Part shown: in pieces, positions 8,966 to 17,206 of the stretch
Layout: every line of letters begins with the position of its first letter
How positions within the stretch are numbered: position 1 is the first letter of the stretch
Assembly (NCBI GenBank): GCA_029379225.1
Contig: JAQYWR010000055.1
Location: forward strand, 1 to 46,397
DNA from: Nostoc sp. S4
GTDB lineage: Bacteria; Cyanobacteriota; Cyanobacteriia; Cyanobacteriales; Nostocaceae
Length of the DNA: 46,397 nt
Direction of reading: 5' to 3'
Translations under genes and position numbers: made by a program
The notes under the pieces: model-generated
Database searches by the model: none
What the model was told of the DNA's origin: nothing
What the model saw: the letters and a program-made list of their open reading frames with translations, nothing else

Positions 8966-9648
8966 TATTTCCTCCAATCACGCTGTAGTTCATCAGCTGC
9001 GCGGCGATAGTCTAACTCCGCCTCCCGTGCGTTTCCGCCTCGCCATTGAGTAATTGCTACACCTTCAAGCGCTGCTCGTTCGTGAGCTTTATAGGTACGG
9101 ATGAGGGTATCAAAAGCAGGAATACCTAGCTGAGTCAGAGTTTTTTTTGCTTCTAGCGCTTCCCCGATGCTGCGCGTATCGACTTTGGTGAGCAATACCC
9201 GATGGGGGGTTCCCAAGGGGATAACAGCTTCTTTGACTGTTTCCACGAGGACAGCTAGATCCATTGCAGAGGGGGGTGTAGGCAAAACTAGATAATCTGC
9301 GATCGCAACTACCGCCACTAATGCTTCAGAGCGCAGTGCGGGAGGCGTATCCACCACTACTAAATCGTAACCTTTTATCTTTGTTAAATCACCTAAAAGT
9401 GTTGGATCGGTTTCTTGAGATAAATCAAATCCCATTCCCTGCTGACTCCGCCCAAACCACCAGCTGGCAGAACCTTGAATATCTGCATCAATCAGCAACA
9501 CCTTTTTTTTCTTGGCAAAATTTGCAGCCAGATTAATTGCGGTAGTCGTTTTACCGACTCCTCCTTTACCGTTGAGAATAGCGATGATTTTTGGCACTGC
9601 TTTAGATAAAAAAGGGATTGAGGAGTGGGGGGATGGGGAGAAATTCAT
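8965..9648 (-). CDS. mcdA: ParA-family ATPase, probable McdA
   Basis: This 227-residue ParA/MinD-type ATPase has a deviant Walker A at residues 28-34 (KGGVGKT, with the signature lysine K28). It also has a switch I/Walker A' region (DADIQGSASWWFGR) and a Walker B-like strand (YDLVVVDTPPALRSEAL). Such ATPases bind nucleoid DNA as ATP-bound dimers and are released by a partner protein. The canonical Walker A fits type 2 McdA rather than the altered motif of Synechococcus elongatus McdA. The partner gene follows immediately in a TAATG overlap. A generic cargo- or plasmid-partition ParA is the alternative. Carboxysome positioning is favoured by the McdB-like partner and by ccmK3/ccmK4 2 kb away. 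Confidence 0.72.
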   Translation of the reverse strand: MNFSPSPHSSIPFLSKAVPKIIAILNGKGGVGKTTTAINLAANFAKKKKVLLIDADIQGSASWWFGRSQQGMGFDLSQETDPTLLGDLTKIKGYDLVVVDTPPALRSEALVAVVAIADYLVLPTPPSAMDLAVLVETVKEAVIPLGTPHRVLLTKVDTRSIGEALEAKKTLTQLGIPAFDTLIRTYKAHERAALEGVAITQWRGGNAREAELDYRRAADELQRDWRK

Positions 9649-9853
9649 AACTCAGCACAGGCTAAACGCCCTGTTGGCACAGCCTCTCGTAGAGAATAAA
9701 CTTAACAGCACTCAGCACTCCTCAGTCAACAGTTAACAGTCAACACCCAGTATGCCCTATGCCCCAATGATGAATATACCGCTTTGTGTGCCCCTCAATC
9801 ACATAAAAACTCGTAACAATAAAATATAGAAGCTATTAATTCCACAAATTTCT

Positions 9854-11236
9854 ATGACAACAACTTACAACCTACCTGACGGGCCTCTACTACCACGCTG
9901 GCTGCGGATGGTCAAGTTTATTAGTCAGCCGATAAAATATGTGGATGATTTTGCCAAAATCTATGGTGACACTTTCACAATCAAGAGTAGTCGCTCAGAT
10001 AATGCTCTTGTCTACTTTAGTAAACCCGAAGCACTTGAGCAGATTTTTACAGCTGATTCGAGTTATTTCGAGATTGGTAGAGGAAACACTGGGCTAAGAT
10101 TTTTACTTGGCGATCGCTCTTTTATGTTAACGGATGGCGATCGCCATCAACGGCAACGGCAATTATTAGCTCCTCCTTTTCATGGGGAAAGAATGCGGGC
10201 TTACGGTGAAGATATCCGTAAAATAACACGACAGGTGAGTCATGATTGGCAAATTGGCAAGCCTTTTAAGATCCGTGAGTCGATGCAAGAAATCACTTTG
10301 CGTGTTATTCTTCGGGTTGTGTTTGGTTTGGAAGCAGGAGAGCGATTTGAGGAATTAAGGCGATCGCTAAGTGATTTACTAGACTTCATGACTTCGCCTT
10401 TTATGTCCAGCGCCATGTTTTTCCAGTTTATGCAAAAAGATTTTGGTAGTTGGAGTCCGTGGGGTTGGATTCTCCAACAACGGCAAAAAATCGACCAACT
10501 GATTTATACTCTGATTCGGGAACGTCGGGCTGAATCTGATAAAAATCGCCAAGATATCTTGAGTTTGATGATGGCTGCTCGTTATGACGATGGTCAAGGG
10601 ATGTCAGATGAAGAATTACACGACGAGTTAATGACACTGCTAGTTGCAGGACATGAAACTACTGCTTCGGCGTTGACATGGGCATTTTACTGGATTGATT
10701 CTTTACCTGAAGTGCAGGAAAAATTGCTACGGGAACTCGACGCTTTTAGTACTAACCTAAATTTGAGTACCATTGCTAAATTGCCTTACTTGACAGCAGT
10801 TTGCCAAGAAACATTGCGAATTTACCCAATTGCAATGAATGCTTTCTTGCGGATTGTGAAAACCCCAATTGAAATTATGGGCTACAAATTGCCACAGGGG
10901 ACGGTAATTCTTCCGAGTATTTATTTAGCGCACCATCGCCAAGAAGTTTACCCACAACCCAAGCAGTTCAAACCAGAACGATTTTTAGCAAGACAATATT
11001 CACCATACGAATATTTACCATTTGGTGGGGGTAATCGTCGCTGTATTGGTATGGCATTTGCTCAGTATGAAATGAAAATTGTCTTAGCAACTGTTTTGTC
11101 AGAATTTCAAGTATCCTTAGTAAACAAACGTCCCGTGCGTCCTGTGCGCCGTGGTTTAACTATCGCCGCCCCGGCTGGAATGCGAATGATTGCAACACCT
11201 CAAGTTAAGCGTGCGAATACCCCGGCGTTGGTTTAA
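9854..11236 (+). CDS. Cytochrome P450, CYP110-like
   Basis: This is a full-length 460-residue P450. The I-helix motif is AGHETTASALTWA, the K-helix ExxR is in CQETLRIYP, the PERF motif is FKPERF, and the haem loop is FGGGNRRCIGMAFA with the cysteine ligand. The N-terminal phrase NLPDGPLLPRWLRMVKFISQP is what I recall of CYP110, the P450 family widespread in Nostoc-type cyanobacteria. CYP110 members hydroxylate fatty acids near the omega end. There is no membrane anchor, so it is soluble. No redox partner gene is adjacent. It converges with the acyltransferase and shares a perfect palindrome with it at the 3' end. Confidence 0.9.
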   Translation: MTTTYNLPDGPLLPRWLRMVKFISQPIKYVDDFAKIYGDTFTIKSSRSDNALVYFSKPEALEQIFTADSSYFEIGRGNTGLRFLLGDRSFMLTDGDRHQRQRQLLAPPFHGERMRAYGEDIRKITRQVSHDWQIGKPFKIRESMQEITLRVILRVVFGLEAGERFEELRRSLSDLLDFMTSPFMSSAMFFQFMQKDFGSWSPWGWILQQRQKIDQLIYTLIRERRAESDKNRQDILSLMMAARYDDGQGMSDEELHDELMTLLVAGHETTASALTWAFYWIDSLPEVQEKLLRELDAFSTNLNLSTIAKLPYLTAVCQETLRIYPIAMNAFLRIVKTPIEIMGYKLPQGTVILPSIYLAHHRQEVYPQPKQFKPERFLARQYSPYEYLPFGGGNRRCIGMAFAQYEMKIVLATVLSEFQVSLVNKRPVRPVRRGLTIAAPAGMRMIATPQVKRANTPALV

Positions 11237-11263
11237 CTGATATCTTGCACCATTCTTAATAAC

Positions 11264-11287
11264 CGCCTCAGAATCAATTCTGAGGCG
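11264..11287. terminator. Bidirectional terminator-like palindrome
   Basis: A perfect inverted repeat with 11-bp arms (CGCCTCAGAAT/ATTCTGAGGCG) and a 2-base centre lies between the convergent P450 and acyltransferase genes. It overlaps the last codons and stop of the acyltransferase. Weak T-rich sequence follows on the plus strand (AATTATTTTC). Confidence 0.6.
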
Positions 11288-11873
11288 AAGAATTATTTTC
11301 TTGCTTACAAGCGAGTTGTTGATAATGTTCTTTGTCGCGGTATTTAATTATTCTCATCGGTTGATTCCCAACAATTGCTAAAGGTTCAACATTAGCAGTG
11401 ACAACCGTACCAGCTGCCACAATTGCCCCATCTCCAATGGAAACTCCTGGAATAATTAAGACATTTCCGCCAATCCAAACATTGCGACCGATGACAACAG
11501 GTTTATGAATATAAACGTTGTGTTCGTAAGGCAAATCATTACTTTGATAGTCGTGATTTGCAGACAAAATCACAACGTTAAATCCAAGTGTTGTGTTGTC
11601 GCCAATTGTAATGCCGCCACGTCCATCTAAGATGACATCTTGTCCAATGTAGACTTTATTTCCCAGAGATACATTTTGCGGGTGTTCAATTCTCAAGTCT
11701 CGCTTAAATCGTAGACCTGAACCACAAAATTTTAACTGACTCTTCAGTTCTTGATGTTTATATCGCCTGATTTTTGTTTCTACGTATTCTCCCCACTGTA
11801 CGAGACGAGGTACTAACCGTTGTTCAAATAGTCGCTCTAATTTATTTATAATTTTCTCTTTGATTTGTTTCAT
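11274..11873 (-). CDS. Hexapeptide-repeat acyltransferase
   Basis: This 199-residue enzyme has a left-handed beta-helix built from hexapeptide repeats (NVSLGNKVYIGQDVILDGRGGI; VVIGRNVWIGGNVLIIPGVSIGDGAIVAAGTVV). It includes the loop histidine in SANHDY expected for the active site of the maltose/galactoside/WcaF-type O-acetyltransferases. It normally works as a trimer with acetyl-CoA. The substrate is unknown and is possibly a polysaccharide or glycolipid sugar. The N-terminal 40 residues are basic and helical, an extension not typical of the shortest family members. It is a single gene. Confidence 0.85.
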   Translation of the reverse strand: MKQIKEKIINKLERLFEQRLVPRLVQWGEYVETKIRRYKHQELKSQLKFCGSGLRFKRDLRIEHPQNVSLGNKVYIGQDVILDGRGGITIGDNTTLGFNVVILSANHDYQSNDLPYEHNVYIHKPVVIGRNVWIGGNVLIIPGVSIGDGAIVAAGTVVTANVEPLAIVGNQPMRIIKYRDKEHYQQLACKQENNSSPQN

Positions 11874-12267
11874 AAAACCTCACGGCAGTTTAGCAAAGCT
11901 TGAGTTTGAACCCAAGAAGGTAAATGATGCTCTTAATTTAGTACACATCACATTTATTAGGTTTCCCTGATGAGAGTATTTTCTCCCGTGTGAATAGGAT
12001 TTCTTTGCGTCACTTTGCCTTTTCTTCAGCGTTCCTCTGCGTTTAAATATTATTTATTTGAAATCATCCTTTTCTGTTTCCTGCGGTTCTAGCAATTCAC
12101 AAATCAGTAAAGCTAACTCAATTACAATACCCGAACCAAGGATGAACTAATCGGCAATTAAAGGAATCAAAAATAACAAAACTGGCATAGCCTCAACTCA
12201 GAACAGTAAAATTCATGTTCCCAACCTCATCAATCAAGCTTTTATCTCAAAGTTTCCCGTTCTAAAT

Positions 12268-12435
12268 GAGAACATTTCTATTTTTAGTGAGAACGTTTCT
12301 GTTTCAAATGAGAATGTTTTTCTACCAAACGAGAACGTTCTTGTTTCAAGTAAGAATGTTCTTGTTCCAAACAAGAACGTTCCTGTTTTAAACGAGAATG
12401 TTCTTGTTCCAAATGAGAATGTTCTTGTTTTGAGG
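12268..12435. repeat. 21-bp tandem repeat, eight units
   Basis: Eight back-to-back 21-base units of the form GAGAAYGTTCTTGTTYCAAA(T/C) run without spacers. Each unit contains or nearly contains the palindrome GAACGTTC. On the plus strand one frame reads a heptad of the type ENVLVPN, but it has no ATG or GTG start upstream of the array. On the minus strand it reads (F)SFGTRT-like heptads. Units differ by 2-6 bases, so the array is not freshly made. Confidence 0.9.
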
Positions 12436-12607
12436 TGGAATGATGGTGTTATGAGGGCATAGGCGTAGTCCGTCAAAGACATCGCTCTTATTTAGATTGT
12501 AAACCGAGAGGCAATCGCCTTTGATAGTTGAGAGATGGTTGCAATTACCCTCGCTTATTTTGAGACAAACAAATAGCTTAGCAATGTTGGGTTTTGTTCC
12601 TCAAACG

Positions 12608-12670
12608 CCACTTGCTTCTCCTATCGGAGACGCTACGCGAACAAGTCTGGAAACCCTCCCAACGCAGTGG
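12608..12670 (-). repeat. 63-bp palindromic dispersed repeat, copy A
   Basis: This copy begins CCACTTGCTTCTCCTATCGG and ends AACGCAGTGG. Its ends form an inverted repeat (CCACT/AGTGG) and an internal hairpin (TCTCC-TATC-GGAGA) is present. The same 63-base element, about 84% identical and in the opposite orientation, lies at 27693-27755. Confidence 0.85.
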
Positions 12671-12696
12671 CTCCCGAACCTACACGATTTTAAGGT

Positions 12697-12735
12697 GATG
12701 TCTAACGACAAGCCGCAAGCGTCTACGCTTGACTT
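12697..12735 (+). repeat. 39-bp dispersed repeat, copy 1 (left of toxin-antitoxin pair)
   Basis: The sequence starts GATGTCTAACGACAAGCCGC and ends with a CTACGCTTGACTT tail. It is matched at 36 of 39 positions, in the same orientation, at 13529-13567, so the two copies bracket the vapB-vapC remnant. It is typical of Nostoc small dispersed repeats. Confidence 0.85.
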
Positions 12736-12812
12736 AAATTGTAAAATGTAAGTGCGATCGCCTTTACCTGTTTGTTGATAATTGAGAGCGATCGCCGATT
12801 GCAAAATAAGCA

Positions 12813-13223
12813 TTATTCAAGTAAATCAAATCCCTGTTCGCTTCTTAACTTTCTGTCAAAACTTACTGTTGAACTACAACCATTATGTCGAGCGATGCCT
12901 GCGGCGGGCTGCGCCAACGCACCAATTAAATAGTCGGATAAATCTGCCTTTCCCTGCTTAAATCGCTGTAATGCTTGATAAACTAAAGAGCGATTTTCTA
13001 ACTCAAACACTGAACATTGCAACATTAACTCTATAGTGTTGCTAATTTCTTCCCTACTAAATTCATAGGGCTTTCCCCGTAAAACCCAAACCAACTCACA
13101 AAGAACTATATTTGCTACAAAACATTGCTCTCCTGCTTCGATGATTTCAGCAACCTATTTCCACTGCTTTTCATCATCTTTTGTGAGGTATCGCACTAAA
13201 ATATTTGTATCAACTCCAATCAC
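12813..13223 (-). pseudogene. vapC: VapC-type PIN-domain toxin, inactivated
   Basis: A PIN-domain ribonuclease reading frame begins at a GTG (13223): VIGVDTNILVRYLTKDDEKQ. It is stopped at codon 23 by a TAG (13155-13157), after which it continues in the same frame to the natural end. All acidic active-site positions are visible: D5 (VDTN), E in LCELVWVL, D in LSDYLIGA, and D in VSFDRKL. The pattern is one nonsense mutation in an otherwise intact toxin. A 21-base in-frame insertion (residues LAQPAAG, about 12897-12917) of dispersed-repeat sequence interrupts the normal 'YLIGAIARHNGC'-like stretch. The gene overlaps the antitoxin by 14 bases. A sequencing error at the TAG is the alternative. 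Confidence 0.75.
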
Positions 13224-13455
13224 TTGCGCCTTCTTGGATTGCTGCTTCCATTTCTTTTAAAGTTGCACTTTTCATCGCCGGACGATGTAAAATGCCGGAC
13301 AGGGTTTGAACAGGAACATTGAGTGGAATTAGTTTAACTGTCCCATTTTCATCAATGACAAAATCAACCTTACTACCTACATCAAGATTAAGATAATCTC
13401 GAATTTCTTTAGGAATAATTACTTCTCCTTTAGTGGTGATGGTGATGCTAGCCAT
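13210..13455 (-). CDS. vapB: AbrB/MazE-type antitoxin (VapB-like)
   Basis: The 81-residue protein begins with a swapped-hairpin AbrB DNA-binding domain (ITITTKGEVIIPKEIRDYLN LDVGSKVDF, residues 3-33). Its tail (about residues 50-81, GILHRPAMKSATLKEMEAAI) should wrap the toxin. It is the first gene of an overlapping antitoxin-toxin pair and would repress its own promoter. Because the toxin gene has a premature stop, this may be an orphan antitoxin kept for regulation or to counter related toxins. The pair is bracketed by two copies of a 39-bp repeat. Confidence 0.85.
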   Translation of the reverse strand: MASITITTKGEVIIPKEIRDYLNLDVGSKVDFVIDENGTVKLIPLNVPVQTLSGILHRPAMKSATLKEMEAAIQEGASDWS

Positions 13456-13528
13456 TACGTTTTCTTAGATAAATTATTTACTTAAATATAATGTTTCTTG
13501 ACAAATCAACACAGCGATGTTTTAGGGC

Positions 13529-13567
13529 GATGTCTAACGATAAGCTGCAAGCGTCTACGCTCGACTT
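13529..13567 (+). repeat. 39-bp dispersed repeat, copy 2 (right of toxin-antitoxin pair)
   Basis: It is the same 39-base element and orientation as 12697-12735, with three substitutions. It lies in the 308-base spacer upstream of vapB, which otherwise holds only low-information sequence of the 'cctcctgcctcctgtctcc' and 'gcgttaccttgcgtccc' type. Confidence 0.85.
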
Positions 13568-13763
13568 ATAACCGTAGTCATATAGATTAGGACATAATAA
13601 CAAGTGTGAATGTCAACAAGAGTAATGTTTTTACCTCCTGCCTCCTGTCTCCTGCTATAAATTGTAGAATAATCAGCATAGACGCAAACACGGCATCAGC
13701 TTGTTGTTGAGTAGAGTCTTTTCTCTCCGTATTCCTCTGCGCTTACCTTTGCGTCCCTTTGCG

Positions 13764-14192
13764 TTAAAAAACAATCTCCTCACTCATTCTCTGTTCCAAC
13801 AATTCCAACAACCCATCTACATCCTTTCCAACTTCCTCAAAACAAATCGCTGGCGCAGGTTCCGGTGCAAACTGAATTAACTTAATTTCACCCTTGCCAA
13901 TACCAATCATCACAACTTCCACTTCCGGCTTATGATTTTCAACAATTCCTAAAATTTCTTGCAGCCGATTTTCAACCTTATCATTTAATTTTTCTATTTG
14001 CTCTTTCGGACAATAAACAAAATGCGGTGTTGGCTGCAAATCAATACCGATAGTACCTTGGCTGTCACCATTTGCTAACCATAATCCCCAAAACAACGCC
14101 GCCAATTCTTTTTGATTTGCTTTGACAAACTTATCCAATTGGCGACGCCACTTGTTATCTCCTGTTTCCGGCTGGGTACTACCAAACATCAT
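13764..14192 (-). CDS. Conserved cyanobacterial protein, possible CcmS chaperone
   Basis: The 142-residue soluble protein contains WRRQLDKFVKANQKELAALF, GTIGIDLQPTPHFVYCPKEQ and EVVMIGIGKGEIKLIQFAPE. I recall this as the Slr1911-like cyanobacterial family, described as the beta-carboxysome assembly chaperone CcmS, which binds the C-terminal tail of CcmK1. That identification is from memory and unverified, so no symbol is given. The C-terminus is acidic and helical. It lies 38 bases upstream of the ABC exporter's stop codon on the same strand, so it follows the exporter and may be cotranscribed with it. If it is CcmS it would be the third carboxysome function within 8 kb. Confidence 0.55.
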   Translation of the reverse strand: MMFGSTQPETGDNKWRRQLDKFVKANQKELAALFWGLWLANGDSQGTIGIDLQPTPHFVYCPKEQIEKLNDKVENRLQEILGIVENHKPEVEVVMIGIGKGEIKLIQFAPEPAPAICFEEVGKDVDGLLELLEQRMSEEIVF

Positions 14193-14229
14193 AATTAATT
14201 CGTAATTAAGGGCAAAGAATAGGTGATAT

Positions 14230-16038
14230 TTATTTCAACCCACTTTGTACGCGCCAGAGACTAGAATAAATTCTATCTTTCTCCAACAATTCCTCATGGG
14301 TTCCTGATTCTACTAATTTCCCATGTTCCATGACATAAATGCAATCGGCATTGCGGATGGTGGAAAGACGGTGAGCGATCGCAATTGTAGTTCTATCTAC
14401 TGTAATTCGTTCGAGCGATCGCTGGATTGCGGCTTCTGTTTCATTATCCACGGCTGAGGTTGCTTCATCTAAAATCAAGATGGGGGGATTTTTTAAGACT
14501 GCACGGGCGATCGCAATCCGTTGTCTTTGTCCACCAGATAACTTTTGTCCTCTTTCCCCCACAATTGTCTCATAACCTTCGGGCAAGTTAATAATAAATT
14601 CGTGTGCTTCCGCTACCTTCGCTGCCGTGATAATTTCTTGCTCTGTGGCATCAAAGCTACCATAAGCGATATTCTCCGCGATAGTGCCATGAAATAGAAA
14701 CACATCTTGACTCACCAAACCAATGCAGCGGCGTAAATCTTGCAAATTCAAACTTTGCAAATCAATGCCATCCACGGTAATACTTCCAGTTTGCACTTCG
14801 TATAACCGCAACAAAAGTTTGACTAAAGTGCTTTTACCAGAACCGGTGGAACCGACAATCGCAATAGTTTTCCCGGCTGGAATATTCAAAGATAGATTTT
14901 TAATTACTGGAAATCTATCTTTATAAGCAAAATAAACATTTTTAAATTGCACTTCTCCACGCACTTCATTTACAGGTAATGCCATATTTCCTGTATGAAT
15001 AGCAATGGGAGTATCTAACAAATTCATAATTCGATTAGTAGAAGCCATTGCCCGTTGATATTGGTCAAAAGTTTCGCCTAATCTGGTTAAAGGCCACAGC
15101 AAACGTTGAATTAAAAACACCAATACACTATAAGTGCCGACAGACATTTTTCCCGAAACTGCTGCCATCCCGCCATATAAAAGTAATGCCGTGAACCCCA
15201 CCAAAATCAGCATCCGAATTAACGGTACAAAAGCCGCAGAAAGGGCAATTGCCTTGGCATTACTGCGACGATAAGCTTCACTATCTACTTCTAAACGATA
15301 CGCTTCATAAACTTCAGCAGTAAAACTTTTAATAGTAGTAATGCCACCGATATTATTTACTAAACGCGAGTTGATAAAACCTACCTTTTCCCGCACATCA
15401 GCGTAGCGAGGTGCAAGTAGTCGTTGATAAGCAAACGAACCCCAGAGAATAAATGGCATCGGCGACAGAGCCATCCAGGCTACACTAGGAGCCAAAATAA
15501 AAAAAGCACCGCCAATAATTACAACTGTTGTAGCAACTTGGATAATATCATTCGCTCCGACATCCAAAAATCGCTCTAATTGGTTAATATCATCACTGAG
15601 GACAGACATTAAACCGCCAGTGCTGCGTTCTTCAAAATAAGCTAATTCTAATTCTTGTAAATGTTTATATGCATCTAAACGCAAGTCATGCTGAATCTTT
15701 TGTGCCAAATTACGCCAAAGTCGCGCGTAGGCATACTCAAAAACCGATTCTAGTACCCAAATGATCACAGTCAGGAAAGAAATAATTAAAAATTGTCCAA
15801 AGACATCGCGTACCCCTAACTGTGCAATTATGGAATCCTGTTGTTTGACTACCACATCCACTGCAACACCAACTAAACCTGGTGGCGCCAAATCAAAAAA
15901 TTTATTGAGGATAGAATAAGTAGTCGCTAGCCAAATTTGTTTACGATACTGATGTCCATAGTCAAACAAGCGCTGGAGAGGATGCGTTGGATGTTTACGC
16001 CTTCTTGATGTCCGATGAGATTTTAATACAGTAGCCAC
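14230..16038 (-). CDS. ABC exporter, fused permease-ATPase (MsbA-like)
   Basis: The 602-residue half-transporter has an N-terminal six-helix membrane domain (about residues 35-330, e.g. FGQFLIISFLTVIIWVLESV) and a C-terminal ATPase. The ATPase shows Walker A GSTGSGKST, Q-loop VSQDVFLFHG, signature LSGGQRQR, Walker B ILILDEATSAVD and H-loop AHRLST. It would act as a homodimer exporting a lipid, peptide or polysaccharide. The substrate is not predictable. Translation starts at a GTG (16038). The possible CcmS gene lies 37 bases downstream on the same strand. Confidence 0.9.
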   Translation of the reverse strand: MATVLKSHRTSRRRKHPTHPLQRLFDYGHQYRKQIWLATTYSILNKFFDLAPPGLVGVAVDVVVKQQDSIIAQLGVRDVFGQFLIISFLTVIIWVLESVFEYAYARLWRNLAQKIQHDLRLDAYKHLQELELAYFEERSTGGLMSVLSDDINQLERFLDVGANDIIQVATTVVIIGGAFFILAPSVAWMALSPMPFILWGSFAYQRLLAPRYADVREKVGFINSRLVNNIGGITTIKSFTAEVYEAYRLEVDSEAYRRSNAKAIALSAAFVPLIRMLILVGFTALLLYGGMAAVSGKMSVGTYSVLVFLIQRLLWPLTRLGETFDQYQRAMASTNRIMNLLDTPIAIHTGNMALPVNEVRGEVQFKNVYFAYKDRFPVIKNLSLNIPAGKTIAIVGSTGSGKSTLVKLLLRLYEVQTGSITVDGIDLQSLNLQDLRRCIGLVSQDVFLFHGTIAENIAYGSFDATEQEIITAAKVAEAHEFIINLPEGYETIVGERGQKLSGGQRQRIAIARAVLKNPPILILDEATSAVDNETEAAIQRSLERITVDRTTIAIAHRLSTIRNADCIYVMEHGKLVESGTHEELLEKDRIYSSLWRVQSGLK

Positions 16039-16147
16039 GGCTTTTTGCAGTTGCGTGCAACTGATATTAACACGGAATCAAGTTTTGAATCGTGAATCTG
16101 AAGAATGGGGAGATGGGTAAATAATTTTTTATTCTTAATTCTTGTAC

Positions 16148-16167
16148 AGACGCGATTTATTGCGTCT
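16148..16167. repeat. GACGC palindrome upstream of prohibitin gene
   Basis: AGACGCGATTTATTGCGTCT is an imperfect palindrome of the same type as the perfect one at 39231-39258 (GAGACGCAATTTATTGCGTC). It lies 24 bases before the TTG start of the SPFH gene, so it would be in the leader or promoter. Confidence 0.65.
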
Positions 16168-16190
16168 CTCACTCATAAGGAGAGAAAAAA

Positions 16191-17039
16191 TTGAAAAATC
16201 AGCAATTTGGCAATTGGCAAACTACAGTTTTGGGTATTGTGTTAGCAATATTAGTGATTATTGGACTAAATTCCTTTATCATTATCAACCCAGGACAAGC
16301 AGGTGTGATTAGCATTTTGGGTAAAGCGAGAGATGGCGCTTTATTGGAAGGTATTCATCTCAAACCACCTTTTATTTCTGTAATAGATGTGTATGATTTG
16401 ACAGTGCAAAAATTTGAAGTACCAGCTGAAAGTTCTACGAAAGATTTGCAAAATTTATCTGCGAGATTTGCAATTAACTTTCGCCTCGATCCCATACAGG
16501 TAGTTGAGGTGAGAAGAAAACAAGGAAGCTTAGAAAATATTGTCTCGAAAATTATTGCCCCTCAAACACAAGAAGCGTTTAAAATTGCAGCAGCTAGAAG
16601 AACAGTAGAAGAAGCAATTACTAAAAGAAGTGAATTGAAAGAAGACTTTGATAATGCATTGGGCGATCGCTTAGACAAATATGGGATAATTGTCTTAGAT
16701 ACTAGCGTAGTTGACTTGACATTCTCACCAGAATTCGCTAGAGCAGTTGAAGAAAAACAAATTGCCGAACAGCGCGCCCAAAGAGCCGTTTATGTAGCGC
16801 GGGAAGCCGAACAAGAAGCACAAGCAGAAGTTAATCGCGCCAAAGGTAAAGCAGAAGCCCAAAGACTCCTAGCAGAGACACTCAAAGCCCAAGGAGGGCA
16901 ATTAGTTCTCCAAAAAGAAGCAATTGAAGCTTGGAAAATTGGTGGCGCTCAAATGCCAAAAGTCCTCGTTATGGGTGGTGACTCCAAAAGCGGTGTACCA
17001 TTCATGTTCAATTTGGGGAATGTAGAAAATCAACACTGA
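16191..17039 (+). CDS. Prohibitin-like SPFH/band 7 membrane protein
   Basis: The 282-residue protein has one N-terminal membrane anchor (TTVLGIVLAILVIIGLNSFI), then the SPFH domain (PGQAGVISILGKARDGALLE GIHLKPPFI) and a long Ala/Glu/Arg coiled coil (AVEEKQIAEQRAQRAVYVAR, about residues 185-245). It resembles cyanobacterial prohibitin Slr1106 and mitochondrial prohibitins, which form large ring assemblies at membranes and regulate FtsH-type proteases. Translation starts at a TTG preceded by AAGGAGAG. A GACGC palindrome sits immediately upstream. Confidence 0.88.
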   Translation: MKNQQFGNWQTTVLGIVLAILVIIGLNSFIIINPGQAGVISILGKARDGALLEGIHLKPPFISVIDVYDLTVQKFEVPAESSTKDLQNLSARFAINFRLDPIQVVEVRRKQGSLENIVSKIIAPQTQEAFKIAAARRTVEEAITKRSELKEDFDNALGDRLDKYGIIVLDTSVVDLTFSPEFARAVEEKQIAEQRAQRAVYVAREAEQEAQAEVNRAKGKAEAQRLLAETLKAQGGQLVLQKEAIEAWKIGGAQMPKVLVMGGDSKSGVPFMFNLGNVENQH

Positions 17040-17206
17040 AAGGAAACTAGGGATTAGGGACAGCGGAATCGGTAAACTATCAATTACCAATTATCAATTC
17101 AATCCCTAATACCCAATCCCAATAAAAAAGCTCAAATCTCAAATCGGATAAGGCAAGGCCCAACTTAAATACTAAAAAACAATCAACAAGATAATAAACC
17201 AAATTT

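Larger units (their letters stand above)
11874..12812. other. Repeat-rich spacer without a supportable gene
   Basis: About 940 bases hold no convincing coding sequence. They contain a patch at 11878-11912 similar to the psbD leader, an eight-unit 21-bp tandem array (12268-12435), a 63-bp palindromic element (12608-12670), one copy of a 39-bp dispersed repeat (12697-12735) and several HIP1 sites. Short reading frames here are made largely of repeat sequence. Confidence 0.6.

Noticed and set aside
12234..12482. 82-residue minus-strand frame of FSFGTRT-like heptads
   Set aside because: It is the shadow of the 21-bp tandem array; open only because the unit length is a multiple of three and stop-free in this frame.
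12521..12751. 76-residue plus-strand reading frame
   Set aside because: It runs through the 63-bp and 39-bp dispersed repeats and has no family-like sequence or clear ribosome-binding site, so it is repeat-derived.
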